From contig NC_072460.1 of NCBI RefSeq assembly GCF_027596085.1, forward strand, positions 6,140,012 to 6,204,011: DNA of 64,000 nucleotides, read 5' to 3'. Made by a program: the position numbers and the translations under genes. The notes beneath the pieces are model-generated. The model worked only from the letters and a program-made list of their open reading frames with translations. It searched no databases and was not told where the DNA came from. Below, piece after piece: positions 1 through 11,770 of the stretch; position 1 is the first letter of the stretch, and each line of letters begins with the position of its first letter. This DNA is from Anoplopoma fimbria. Lineage: Eukaryota; Chordata; Actinopteri; Perciformes; Anoplopomatidae.

Positions 1-467
1 TAAAAAAGCTAACGAGTGTTTCGGAATCCCATTATCAAAGTCCCTCCCTCATCTTGGACTCTGTGTGGTCAGTGCCCCTGTTCTCTCAACATGCCCCCCT
101 GCAACACACACACACAAACACAGATGTGCCTCAATCAACATCTGCATCGACACTGCTGGGCTAGTAGCAGCACCAAGTGGTGGAATAAGATAAATGCATC
201 GGGTGAGGGGTTAGTCTTGACTATTTAAACATACCTTCTCTGTAGCTCATGAGTGTCGGCCTACAAACAGCCATTAATGCAGAGAAAGATGTTTGAAATA
301 AGCTTGAAAACACAAATACAGCAACTTTGCCTTTTTTCTTTTTTAAAGACATAACCAGACTGAGCTGATTAATTGAAACAAGCAAACGAATTCTTGATGA
401 TATAAATCTCTGCTTCCTTGCCAAACTATCTGTACATGCTAACGGCTGTGTTTACACTCAACATGTG

Positions 468-470
<3 letters not shown>

Positions 471-561
<91 letters not shown>
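471..561 (+). repeat. (GT)n microsatellite, 91 bp
   Basis: Uninterrupted GT dinucleotide array. Confidence 0.97.
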
Positions 562-562
<1 letters not shown>

Positions 563-1942
563 ATGTTCATTCCCGTTGAGTCTTAACTTGTTAGCCCGTG
601 ATATTCCCCAGCTTCAGACGGAGCATTACTTCTGTCTGCTGCCTCGACCCCTTAGTCACTTCCATATGTGTTGGATCGACGTGCAGGTACGGCACAAGTG
701 AAACATGACTGTGAGTCACGGCGTATGTGGCGACCCCCCACCCTCACCCCCACCTCCCCTCCAACAACACGTGCAGTAATGCAGTCCATTCCTTTTGCTC
801 ATAACCCAAGAATTTCCGGCTCATGACAGAAAAAAGAAAAAAAGAAAGACTGATAGATTTGTGGGTTTTTGGGGAGTTTAATTGTTTCTGGAATTTTTTT
901 GCTCCTTTTTTGGGATCTTTGCAGGGTGAAAAGGGGGTAAGAGGAGAGCGTTGGAAGTGGGGGGGGGAGGGATGGATTAAGAAGCAAAGTAGTAAGGTGT
1001 GAAAAGTTATTGGGGAGGGCCGCAGAGAGTGAAAAAATACTGAGGGACCCTGAGAGACAGGAAGCCAGTATTTGGGATTGGAATGAGGCGGGGCGGGGGG
1101 TATAAGTAAAGTGGGGGAGGGTCATGTTGGAAGAAAGATGGAGATGAGGGAAGAGGGGGGCGGGGGGACGCTTTTGCAGAAACATGGAGCAAATCCTTAA
1201 TCAAGCTAAAATGCTGCGTTGGAAGCTCCGAAGCACGGCGCTTAGTGTCGGTAGTCGCAAGGATGCCGGGTGTCTAGTACGGAAAATTCAAAGAGCCGTG
1301 TGGGGAAGTGGAAGGACTTGGAGCGCACTCGGAGGTAAATGAATGAGAGGTGGACGGAGTGGGAGACGGGAAGGAAATGAGGGGAGGAGGAGGCGACAAA
1401 AAAAGAGGGGCCGCGTAGCTGGAAGAAGGGTCGTGTGTGACAGCGCTACGCCAAACACTGATAAGGTGCAGCTGTTGAAGGAGGGAGAGAGGGAGAAAAG
1501 CAGTGGGCGAGATGCCGACGACACAGTTTGTGCCAATGAGTTCAGTAAAAATCCTTTTCTGACGGCCCAAAAGACATTTCTCAAAACTTGGGCGAAAGTC
1601 AGGCTCAACATTTTTGAAGAGTAAGAGAAGAAACAGTTTGCTTTTAAGGGCGGTGCTTGGATTTGGTTTTTTGTTTTCTTTTCTTCCCCGAAATCTACAG
1701 AGGGAGGAAGAGGTTTATGTCTTTCCTTTACCCTTGATGGGCTTTCATCTGCGCGTCCGCTACACACAACAACAGGCATTCTTAAAAATCCTGCTCAGTT
1801 CGGGTCCGGTCATTGTTTTCAAGCCGCAAAAATCTAGTTGGCCACCCTCCGAGTGTGGAGTTTACATAGGAATTCATCTTATTTGTGAGTGTGAGAATTA
1901 CCTCTATTTCTATTCCACTTATTCTGGATAATTCTTTTTTTT
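562..1942. other. Non-coding, purine-rich block
   Basis: From about 830 to 1520 the + strand is strongly G/A-rich (runs such as GGGGGGGGGAGGG and GAGAGGGAGAAAAG). Open frames here come from base composition and show no protein features. Nothing else recognised. Confidence 0.6.
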
Positions 1943-1962
1943 GGGGGGGGGGGGGGGGGGGG
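1943..1962 (+). repeat. Poly-G run, 20 bases
   Basis: Twenty consecutive G directly after a T run. A slippage-prone and G-quadruplex-prone tract whose length may be unreliable. Confidence 0.9.
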
Positions 1963-2540
1963 TTCTATATTCAACCCTAACCGGTCAGTGCTCCTTCCTG
2001 TGTTGGGTGTGTGTTTGTAGTGAATGCCTGTGGCTCCAGGCCTCAGTATTGGTCATGACCAATCTAACCTCTGTTGCTCATGAGAAGTTACAGGGAAGCA
2101 AGACAAATACATATAAAAACGCCAGCTCTCTATGTATTTCTAGAGTCAACAACACTCAAATTAGAAAAAGAAAACAGAACTAGTGGGATTGCAAAATTCT
2201 ACTATGGTATTCTTAGAGGTACAAACAGGGAGTTGAAAGACTAAAAATAACTTATGTTTCTAGATCATTAGCATATTAAATAAGCAACATTGAGGCCATA
2301 ACACTTCCTGTAAAGTTAAGATAAAAGCTACAGTTACAACATGTTTACATGCGTTAATGCTCATAATCCGCCTTGTTTTTCTCATCCTGGCTGTCCTGCA
2401 GCACCTCTTCTCACCCTCTCACTGAAAGCAAAGTCTGCCCTGATTGATCAGCTAGCCCGCTCTGTTGTGATTGGTCAACGTATTACATTTCAAAAAACTC
2501 TCTCTCCAGAGCATGACAAATGAACAATAGCTCACAGCAA

Positions 2541-2605
2541 GGTTCAAACCCAAGTCTCCTGGGTAACAGACTGCTGTCTTAACCACTACACCATGATAGT
2601 TGTAA
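2541..2605 (-). repeat. tRNA-like head fragment of a SINE
   Basis: On the minus strand TGGTGTAGTGG (box A, 2583-2593) is followed about 32 nt later by GGTTTGAACC (box B-like, 2541-2550). No full cloverleaf or SINE body follows, so this is a degenerate fragment rather than a tRNA gene. Confidence 0.45.
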
Positions 2606-2883
2606 AATTTAGCTATATATTTTTCTTTTATGTTTGAGGGCGGGCCAAACTAGCCGGAGAGTTTTACGTGACTTCCGTTACATTGTGACCTCATAAAGTT
2701 ACGGAAATGAAGGAGAGAATTCAATGGAGCCTTTTCAGGCGGCTCAGGAGCAGTGATAACACCTTTTAGGTGGGGACTTCAAGTTTTACACTCTACAGAC
2801 CTTTTACATGTACAAAATATATATAACACACTAAAGGAGAGGAAAAAAGTGGAAAAGCATAATAGGGCCACTTTACGACTAAA

Positions 2884-3400
2884 GCCACATTTCCATTCGG
2901 CACGGCTCAACTCAATTCGACTCGTGGTTTTCCATTAGCAAAAGTTGTGGATAGCACCTGGTACCTGGTACTCTTTTTTTTGGTGCCACCTATGTTGAGG
3001 TCGCATACTAGGAGGTGGGGTTAAAACGCCACAGACCTGTGATTGGTCAGAGAGAATCGTGCTTGTGCAACAGGACTTTTTGCACAAACCCGCCATTTTA
3101 AACAGGCAAGCTACCTTCAATAGAGGCAACACCTATTTTTATGCACTTGGCCCAGAAGATGGCAGCTCATAAAAACTACACTGTAGGCCAAGTGCAGACC
3201 TTCCTCCGGTGAAAAGGGTTCAGCAAGGGTCGCGTTGAAGATGAAGTAAGGCAGTTTCGCTCTGCATCGCAATGGTGATCAGCATAGAATCCCCCCTAAC
3301 CTAAGATGGTACTATTTGCAGTGGAAAACAAACTATAGAAAAAGGACCTGGCACCAAAACTCAGTCGAGTCAGAGCCGAACCACTGCGCTGAAAACGAGG
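2884..3400. mobile_element. Fold-back MITE with imperfect terminal inverted repeats
   Basis: The left end (TTTCCATTCGGCACGGCTCA, CACCTGGTACCTGGTAC) and the right end (GCAGTGGAAAACAAAC, GGACCTGGCACCAAAACTC, GTCGAGTCAGAGCCGAA) are related as inverted repeats. They match a common fish element whose ends read as GGTACCTGGTACT/TTTTCCATT. The centre (about 3000-3280) shows no transposase. The copy is old and diverged. Confidence 0.6.
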
Positions 3401-5107
3401 CATGAGATTCTACAGCCGTGCTAGAGACTCTGTGAAGCTGTTCTTGGACACAGCATTGCTCCGCGGTAAATACTTGGACAGCTAACATGCTCACAGTGAC
3501 AAGGCTAACAGGCTGAATGTGAAGCATGCATGACACCACATTAACCGCCGAGTTTTAGAGTCTTAGCGAGGTAACATTTGCTATTTAGCACTAAACACAT
3601 TTCATGGCATCCGTCAAATAGATATTTCAGTCCGGACCACGGTGGTGGCAATCCTGCTGTTCCATGGCAATAGAGGCAGTGTGGGAGTATGTTTCATATT
3701 AGAAACATACTCCGAGGGATACCGCCGAGGAATTCCGTTAATGACTTAGAGACTTGACCCGGACTTGGCCTTGCATGTAAGTAAATTAAATGCATATTGA
3801 TTACAATGCCTGCCAAGATATTCATACTTAACTTTCAATGTCAGTGTGGTCTGTTTGGGTCTGTTTCATAAAACACAAGTAAAAAAGTTATTTAAAGACA
3901 AACAAATAACCTCAAGGTGGCAGTTTCATTACTTCTGTCCGAGACTCGCCTACTTTGATTTGTCCCACATGATTTCTCCATCAGTCGACACGGTCTGGTG
4001 CTTTATTTTTTAATAGAAAATGATATGAACTGTTGTGTCCAACCACCATAAACAGTTTATTTCAGGAATTCATTTCCAGAAGGTTGTTTATTGATGCTCG
4101 GCTACTCTCTGTCAACAACTGTCCAAGAATCATTGGACGGCGAGTCAGTGAGGCCTATTCTAAGGGCCCAGAATGAGATTATGAAATAATGAAAAAAACC
4201 TGTGTTTTAGAAATAACTTTGCTGACATAAACCATTAATGACACTGGGGAATGTGTTTTTGAACCGACCCTGCAGACTCCAAACATGTAAAGCTCTTTTG
4301 CACAAGAAATGGAGATGATAAACAAAAAAAAAGGCCAATAAAAAAAAGTAAAATGATGAAAAAAACATCCCTTTGCCGTGTCCCTGACAAAACATCGTAA
4401 AGTTATGTAATCACACTGAGAGCAGCATGTGGATCATTTCTGTTGCCATGTGTTTCCAGCAAGTACTTGGCATGAGTTACGTGTGCTTGTGGCGTATGCC
4501 AGCACATATAGACATTTAAGCCAAGTCACATTCTGGTCTCACACCCACGATTGTCTGCAGCTCCGTGGAAAACAACCATGAAATGATAAAAAAAAAGAAA
4601 GAGGTGGAAAAAGAACAAATTAATGAAAACAAATGAGCATAAATAGATGAGACGGCGTCTCTTCCTCTAGGATGATCAGTGGGATCTGACTGGTTCCCAC
4701 ACCCCTGCAGTGGGGTCAGTCACAGCTGGATGACGTCTTCCAGTGGGCTCCACATTCCCACGCTGCTCTGCATGTGATATGGAGCCGCTGGGACCGTGGT
4801 GCAACCAAGCATGAACGCACACACACTTAGAAAAATGCTCGCAAACACATTTAGATAATTCACACATCTGGATTTGAAACCCACAGAGGCTCGTTTGTGA
4901 TTCCATGTGATGCAAGGATCGCAATGTCCTCTCGATGGCTAATAGCAATTTTACGATGACTCCGGCCAGCTAGCGTGCCTCTGTTTACGCGACGGTAAGT
5001 CTACTGCAGAGGCCGAGGGCCGTCACAACAGTGCCATTGTGTCTGTCAGATGTGACCTCGCTCAGAGACGCCGTCGTCATCCGCATCGTCTTGTAAATCA
5101 AGGGTCG

Positions 5108-5200
<93 letters not shown>

Positions 5201-6164
5201 CTTGTAAGGAGATAAACAATTGCTTCTTACAACTTCAGATGTCCTGCACACGTCCATGAGGCATATATAACGTCACTCTGAACTTGAATGCCCAGTTCTT
5301 CATTACTGCTTCCCACTTAATGTGGGTCACATGAAAATGCAAGGTATTATTTTGTTTCAATCTAAAATAAACTTAGGAGATTCAAAATACTCAAACGTGC
5401 CTGCATATCTGTTTACAAGGGGTACGTTGTCCAAAAGGTGTTGTTACTGAAGCATCATTACTTCACCTTCTGTGAGAATGCAATAAAAGTAATGATGTAT
5501 TGCTCGGGAATACAAAATGTTCGCCCCAAACATGTATTCTTGGAGATATGCACGATAATCAAGAAGCAACTGAAATAAAACATATTTAGAAAAAAACAAA
5601 ACATTATGGATCTTCATTGGATTGTATCAGTATAGCAACTTGCAAATTGTAACAAAGGGGAACTGATTCAGCATTAGTTGGAATACGATTGGCAGTTTAA
5701 AAAAAGTATTAAAATCGATGCAGCAGAACCAGAGATATTGTCTTTTTTCATTCCACGCATTCTTATTTCTTGTCAAAACCTGGCGCCTACATTAGCCACA
5801 ATTCAACTTTTGGACGCAAATTTGCTATGCTAGTAGCGGCTAATGTAGCCTCTAGATGCTAGCCTCGAGCTGCTCCACATCCTCACTTTATTATTTTCGT
5901 TTTCAAACTTGTAGTCTTCAGACCCATCCTACATTGACTCAAGTGACATCACTAAAGGCATTTTATCAGATTTCACACAACGACCCAGCCGGAATAAAAA
6001 ATGTTGGCATTGGAAGTTTCTGCAAACAACGGGGTAAGTTGGTTCATTTCTGAACTAAAACAGCATTTCAAAAATTGTTTCAAATCAGCATCACATCAAG
6101 CTCGCAAAAATGCACAATGCCATTTGTTTAAAGTTGTGAAACGATGGGGTTTGGGCAACTAAAC
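3401..6164. other. Non-coding; nothing recognised apart from the listed repeats
   Basis: Contains the (AC)n array and AT-rich unique-looking DNA. If the exon at 6576-6704 is real, this would be its first intron on the minus strand. Confidence 0.5.
5109..5198 (+). repeat. (AC)n microsatellite, 90 bp
   Basis: Uninterrupted AC array. Confidence 0.97.
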
Positions 6165-6430
6165 TCTTAGGTCGAGGTTAAATAAAAGATTGTGGTTTGT
6201 GTTTAAATATAATGTAACAGCAGTTAAAATGTTACTACCATAAATTAACAACCGCCCTTAGCGGCCGTTGCGTAACAAAGATAACAATGTGATATTAAAA
6301 AAAACGTAAGGTCAACATTTACTTTTGGTTTCACACGGGACAAGAACGGCGGTCTCCTGTATCAATGTCTTCTGTTTATTTACACCACGTAACTTTCATA
6401 ACAGTCGCTCAATACACCGCGTCACAGTAT
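6165..6430 (+). repeat. Dispersed repeat with TTTGGTTTCACACGGGAC signature, copy 1
   Basis: Shares AAAGATTGTGGTTTG and the sequence TTTCACACGGGACAAGAACG/GGTCTCCTG with the copy near 63.0-63.35 kb, and the AAAGATCATGGTTTGGATT type of start with 11.6 kb. Non-coding. Confidence 0.5.
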
Positions 6431-6575
6431 TCCCCAACACCTGTCAACAGACTCATCTATTTCCCTTAAATGTACCTTAGATCAACAAATTGCACCCTGT
6501 GACCTGCGATGTCCACAAACACCCAACTATATAGTGAACATGTCTGTAACACGTGAACGCAGCATGCACACTGAC

Positions 6576-6704
6576 CTTGGTCAGCCTCATCCTGCCGCTC
6601 TCGCTCCTCTCCAGACTCCTTCTCTTCAGGGACGAGCTCCTGACCACCGCCACCGGTTGCACCTCGTCCTCCCCACACCAGTCCGTACTCAGGACGCAAC
6701 CCAT
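6576..6704 (-). CDS. Candidate first coding exon of a possibly N-acylated protein (tensin-2 suggested by synteny only)
   Basis: On the minus strand an ATG at 6704 opens 43 codons beginning MGCVLSTDWCGEDE, then a basic, Ser-rich stretch (RSSSLKRRSLERSESGR), and ends in AAG followed by the donor GTCAGT (GT at 6575-6574), phase 0. Gly2, Cys3 and Ser6 fit an N-myristoylation plus palmitoylation signal with a basic patch. The Kozak context is weak (TTTATGG), and upstream sequence is purine-rich, as in a 5' UTR. The remaining exons would lie at lower coordinates and mostly outside the window; none was recognised in 1-6500. In human, KRT18, EIF4B and TNS2 run in the same direction in this order, and this exon has the same orientation relative to the keratins, so tensin-2 is a candidate. 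I do not see a C1, phosphatase or SH2 domain to confirm it. It may be a chance ORF. Confidence 0.35.
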
Positions 6705-7255
6705 AAAGATGGACGGGGGGTCCTGGACTCTGGACCCTTTTATTTTCTCCTCCTCTCTCTTTGTCTTTCTGTCCTCTAAGCAGGCTCCAGCACTGGGGCA
6801 GATGTTTTTGTCAGCTGGAACTGAGGACAGGGAGGTCCGTCCCCCTTTTCCTGGCCCGCGTTCAGCCCTGCTGCGGGGACAGAGGGAAGGCTACTCACTC
6901 TCTCGGTCACCCACCCCCTTCTCTTCTTCTACACACACTTTAAAAAACACCAACTCCGTCCTGCTGCAGTCACATGTGGACTCCTCATTTTTCTCCTTCA
7001 GCCTCGCCTCCTCCTCTCACTGTGCTTTCTTTGTTTCACACACACTTTCTCACACACTTTACTACTTTACTATGTCTCTCAGCCGATCGAACCCACTACA
7101 TCCCAGGAAGCACCCACATGACCCTCTACTCGAGGATCCCGCGTCGCTCTCCTTCTCCTTTTCCGTCTTCGCCCTTTTCCCTCACTCTCCCCTCCTGTCG
7201 CTCCTCTTCCTCTCTTCCAGTCCTCCCATCCCCAGAACACACGTCTCTCCCCTTC

Positions 7256-7290
<35 letters not shown>

Positions 7291-8262
7291 CTTCTGCTCC
7301 TACCTCTCCACTGGGGTTGCCTCACTCTTACATATACAATTACCTCTCTGTTCTCACCCCCACCCACCTCTCCTCCTCAGCAGTTTCCTGCCCCCTCCAT
7401 CCCCCCCAGATGCAGGCAGAGTCTCCTTTTAGCTCGGGCAACACATTGTTGGTATTGTCCAGAAAACAAACCAAGAAAACCAAACAGTGAGGGCAGCTAT
7501 TGGGATGCTGGGCAAAACCAGTGATTCAGAGCGGGCCGAGCCCTTCTCCGGACTGAGCCTCCCCATTGTTTACAATGTTGTGAGCGTGAAACAAGCTCTC
7601 TTTCACCACAGAACCCATGCACTCACATGTTACAAAGGATGCTAGAAGTTGCAACAAGGAATGTCAGAGGCATCCCTATCTTTTGTTTTTGATGAGTTCT
7701 ACCCCGAAAGCAAAGGGGGATTTGAGCAGAAAAGAGTCCTTTTCGTTTTCTTTATTTTGTTTAAAGTGTGATAAACATTAGCGTCGCTCATGTTTCTTCT
7801 CCTCGCCGGCCTCTTTGCTGTTGTTTATTTATTCTCCCCAGAGGAGTGTTTTTTGGCTGCCGCGCCGGAGCTCACGAGGCCTGGACGAGTGCGACTGTAC
7901 CCCTTAAAAGGCAAATTCTTGATGCGGCTCCAAAGGCCCCCACTTCTTTGTTTTTCTCCCCCCTTGTCTCCCTCGTCTTTCTTTTCCTCTCCTGAGACAG
8001 TAACCAGCGGCGGGGCAGTCTTGTTGTTGCAGGCGCATTGCCCCAGACAGGCCCTCCAGGTGTCCTTCCTTTTACTCCCTTCCTATACCATACCATCCAT
8101 CCATACCCCCTCCTCCCTCTCACACTCTCCCCTCAGTCCCCCCACCCCTCCAGTTGACCCCAGCCCTGCCTTTTCCTTTGCCTCTCCCCTCTATGTTTAT
8201 GTCTTTCAGGCAAAGTCTCAGACATGAGCTCAGCTTTTACAACGAGCCCCCCCCCCCCCCCC
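6705..8262. other. Pyrimidine-rich (+ strand) block
   Basis: From about 6720 to 8210 the + strand is C/T-rich with TCTC runs (7258-7291) and a C-run (8248-8262). The long + strand frame over 6553-7524 is Leu/Ser/Pro-rich because of this composition and is not called a gene. On the minus strand this would be a purine-rich 5' region of the candidate exon at 6576-6704. Confidence 0.55.
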
Positions 8263-8689
8263 ACTGGTTTTACATGCCGTGAAATGAACTCCTTCTAATC
8301 AACTCAGGTCGAGCAGTAATCCTGGTTTAGCATCTGGTAAGTATAGAAAATGACGGGAGAGCCATTATCTAGGCCTACTGCTTATCCAAATTTGATTTGA
8401 TTAGAAGATATGGTACTTTTGGGCAAAGATGTGGCTGCATTCCGTTGCAGAGTACTTGGCCCGTTCGAGGAGTCTTGGCAGAAACCAGTTTCAGTCTGGA
8501 CCAGTGAAGATTAATGAGAGATTTCTTGGAGTTTATTTTGATAAGGGGGAGGGAGGGAGAGAAAGGATGACATCTTAGAAGAAGAGTTGGAGAGACAAGA
8601 TAAACCAAGGCCAAATATGGAGAGCACAGAGCAGTGGAGTAAGGTAGTTAGCATGGGTCTCATAGCACACTAGTTACCAGTCATGAAGC

Positions 8690-8759
8690 ACACACACACA
8701 CACAGAGACACACACAGAGACACACACAGAGACACACACACACACACACACACACACAT
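8690..8759 (+). repeat. Compound (CA)n/(CACACAGAGA)n microsatellite
   Basis: CA repeats interrupted three times at regular intervals by GAGA, giving a short higher-order pattern of ACACACAGAG. Confidence 0.92.
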
Positions 8760-9035
8760 ATCATTGTAGTCTCGTCACATGGTCAAATAGAGACTTGACA
8801 TTAGACAGCGGACATATTATCCATCAATCATTATTGCATATCCGCATATGTTAAAAAATACCAAAGGAATTATTCTTTGAATTGAGAAGGTTTTTTTCAT
8901 AGTTTATTCATAGTTTTAAAACTTTATATAGAATAAGCATATAATTGCTACTGACTATTTAACCCCAAACAATTGAAAATGAGGGAGATGGGTTTGCCTT
9001 TTTAAAGGTCATTATCATATCAAAATGATCTCCTG

Positions 9036-9543
9036 CCAGTATGAACTCCTCTAGTTCCAAAAGAAGTCAGATTGTATAGAAATCTATGAGAAAATGACTC
9101 AAACTCATGTTTACAATGTTTACTGAGGGAATAAATCAAGAGAGAAGTAATGGTCTAAATCTCTAGTTTCAAGTCAAACAGACCATAAAGCAGAGTATGC
9201 TTTAGGGCGGGGATACCCTTTCACAGTGCTTTTAGTTCATGAAAGTGTATTGTAACATTTTGGTTGCCTAAAACTGTATTTTTCAGTGTTATAGCTTCAC
9301 CCTCTCTTGTCACGTCTGGTTGAAAAACATGGTGATGGACGAAAACCAAGATGGCAACGTCTAAAAAAAACGAAACAGCCATGGCCAAAAAGCAGGATGA
9401 CGACCAACAAAAAATCCAAGGTGGGAACGCCAAAAACCTACATGCCGATGGCCAAAAACCCAGATGGGAGGACCAAAAAATTAGATGAGGCCGGCCGAAT
9501 TGCTGAACTTGAAGCTTCACACTTTTTATATACAGTCTATGGT
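9036..9543 (+). repeat. Dispersed repeat family, copy A (carries a 49-bp internal inversion)
   Basis: Shares with copies B-E the segments AAATCTATGAGAAAATGACT, AATCTCTAGTTTCAAGT, the ACCATAAAGCAG…GCTTTAGGGCG block and the terminal TATACAGTCTATGG (9529-9542). Bases 9101-9149 are inverted relative to the other copies. Between about 9325 and 9490 it holds degenerate 20-25-bp units containing ATGGCCAAAAA. Non-coding; class unknown (MITE-like). Confidence 0.75.
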
Positions 9544-10130
9544 TCTTCTTTGTATAGAGGCATATTCCCCTGGGGTAGCAACTGGAATCCATCCCAACAG
9601 CAAGTTCTTCTTTCAGCACATTGTCAGATCGGCCCCGGTGTATCTGCCTTGCCTGCAATCTCTATATTTACACCCCTGAACCAGAAAAAAGAGAAGGGAT
9701 TGTGCAATCGAAGACACAAAGGAGTACAGAAATAGACACAGTTGTGCTGAGTTCAGGGGATGACGCTACCCAAGCCGTCTTCATATGTCAGAGCATCTTT
9801 GACTGAAGATTTATCTCTAAGTTGATGACTTCCATCATCTCCAATGACACTTTACTGAAGTTGTAAAATAATTGTGTGGTGTGCCCACATTAACATCCCC
9901 CTTATGCCAAACACCCTCTCTCACCCTCTGTTTGGCCTCTTTGCTGTGCCCAAGCATCTGTTTTTTTGTGGGTCGGTCTGGAACTTCAGGGTGTTGAAAG
10001 TGCACAACAACAACATAGTGTTTTAGGCCACAGACCAAAAACAGCCATGCCAAGGGTGTGAGCGCCGGTCAAGCTCACACATCATCAGGCATGAGACCCA
10101 AAGGACTGAAAGGACAGGACCACTCTTGCA

Positions 10131-10133
<3 letters not shown>

Positions 10134-10167
<34 letters not shown>

Positions 10168-10192
10168 CTATTTTTTTTTTTTTTTTTTTTTT
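10134..10192 (+). repeat. Poly-T tract with one short interruption
   Basis: Two T-runs (about 32 and 20 nt) are separated by ATCTA. The following 100 bp are also A/T-rich. Confidence 0.92.
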
Positions 10193-11519
10193 AAATGTCA
10201 CCATATAAGAACACTTTTAACATTTTTTATTTTTTTTTAATCAACATTTTAAATAATGTACATAAGAAAGATGATAGACTAAAAACAAACCAGCACATTG
10301 CATCAATCATACAATTTAAATCAATGCTCAAATTAACCTTAATTCTGTTTTTAAAATCTTGCATGCTTATAAAACAATCTAGTTTAACATTTCTCTGTAG
10401 CTCACGAGATGACGGCCTTATACAGAGGCCATTTTTATATATATTTTTTCACACAAACTGCAATGATGTGATGCAGAAACCTGAACCAGAGACAAATTTT
10501 AACCAAGCATGACTAACTGAATTCACTTTGTCAAAGACAATGAACCTTTATGCATATATAAAATATCACCATAATCAATTTCTGATATTGGTGTTCTGGG
10601 TTTGTATTGGAGTTGTTCTGCACCCTAGTGGGCAATAACAACTTAATGCAGATTCAACATGTAAAGGATAAGGGTGGTGATATTCTTCTGTTGTCAACAA
10701 ATCCCATGAAAAAACCAAAGCACATGGCTTAAATAAAAAGAAATTCAAACAATTTAAGAGAAATAAGCCTTTTGTTTGAATAGAAAAAGTCAAAGAACTT
10801 TTATTTCAAATAGAAGCAAAAACAAAGCAAAAAAGATGAGCCTTCATAGTTTTGTTCAGTACACATGAGGGCGGCAAACCTTTTGCTCATGTGCGCCAAG
10901 GTCAGGGACGTTTGCCTTCATCTTTGTGATTGACGTCAGATTTGACACAGAGCACTCAGCGACTACAAAAGCAGGAAACAGAGTGTCCAGATCTGGAAGG
11001 TTTCTGGCTTAGTCAGCACTGGAAAATATGGGGTGGAACCTGGAAAAAAAAACTTAGGCTCCAAATTTTGTCTAAATCATTTGGCTAAATATAGGAAAGC
11101 GTCTTCCAGTAAATGTGCAGAAAAAGTCCCTCAGCTGGTTTAAAAAAAAAACTTTCAGATGAGGTGGAAACGCTTCAGTCTGTGGAACTCATTGTCAGTT
11201 TGAACATAAAGAAGTTGGTGGCCCATTGTTCTCTATATAAGGAAACTTCCAGTGTTCACACAGTTCACCTGCATCCCCGTCTTAAAGACACTGCTGTCAG
11301 CGATGGCTAACATAAACTGGTTACCTGGGGAGAAACGAATGGCACTCACATCAGTACAGTATGAAGCAGCAGACATCTCAGCTGGTGTGACAGGCCAGCA
11401 TGATCTCATGGTAAGCCATATAAATAGCACATCGCTTTTAAAGGCAATCCGCGCGCCATTTTAAGCAAATCAAGCATCACTCAACGCACAGGTTTCACTT
11501 CCAAACTCGTCACATGCGG

Positions 11520-11607
11520 ACAATGTTAACGTTGTGAATTCAAACAAAACTGTGTAGTTGTCGCAGCTTTACACACAATGTTAACGTTGTGAATTCAAAC
11601 AAAACTG
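11520..11607 (+). repeat. 33-bp direct repeat, two perfect copies
   Basis: The 33 bp at 11520-11552 (starting ACAATGTTAACGTTGTG) recur exactly at 11575-11607, separated by 22 bp. Each copy contains the palindromic hexamers GTTAAC and AACGTT. Confidence 0.85.
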
Positions 11608-11614
11608 CTTATAG

Positions 11615-11770
11615 GTGTAGGAAAAGATCATGGTTTGGATTAAAATAAGGACGTTTGTTGCGTTAATTAAGTTAGATAAGTATTGTTAGTTACGTGGTTA
11701 GCGCTGAAAAACTGGTTGAGTTTAGATTTTTCCATCGGACACGAACAATAACCTAAGGCGGCCGCTTACA
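11615..11770 (+). repeat. Dispersed repeat, fragmentary copy 2 of the same family
   Basis: GAAAAGATCATGGTTTGGAT and ATCGGACACGAACA match the ends of the family; the middle is short and lacks tandem units. Confidence 0.4.

Noticed and set aside
471..561. Regular repeats as a possible CRISPR array
   Set aside because: Simple dinucleotide microsatellite in a vertebrate-type genome; no spacer-repeat structure anywhere in the window.
5109..5257. Poly-Cys/Val frames over GT/AC arrays here and at 471, 18261, 30514, 45397 and 61077
   Set aside because: Translation of dinucleotide repeats; not genes.
6553..7524. 323-aa open frame on the + strand
   Set aside because: It is Leu/Ser/Pro-rich because the DNA is a pyrimidine-rich tract; no domain, no supporting splice or start context, and several frames are open at once.
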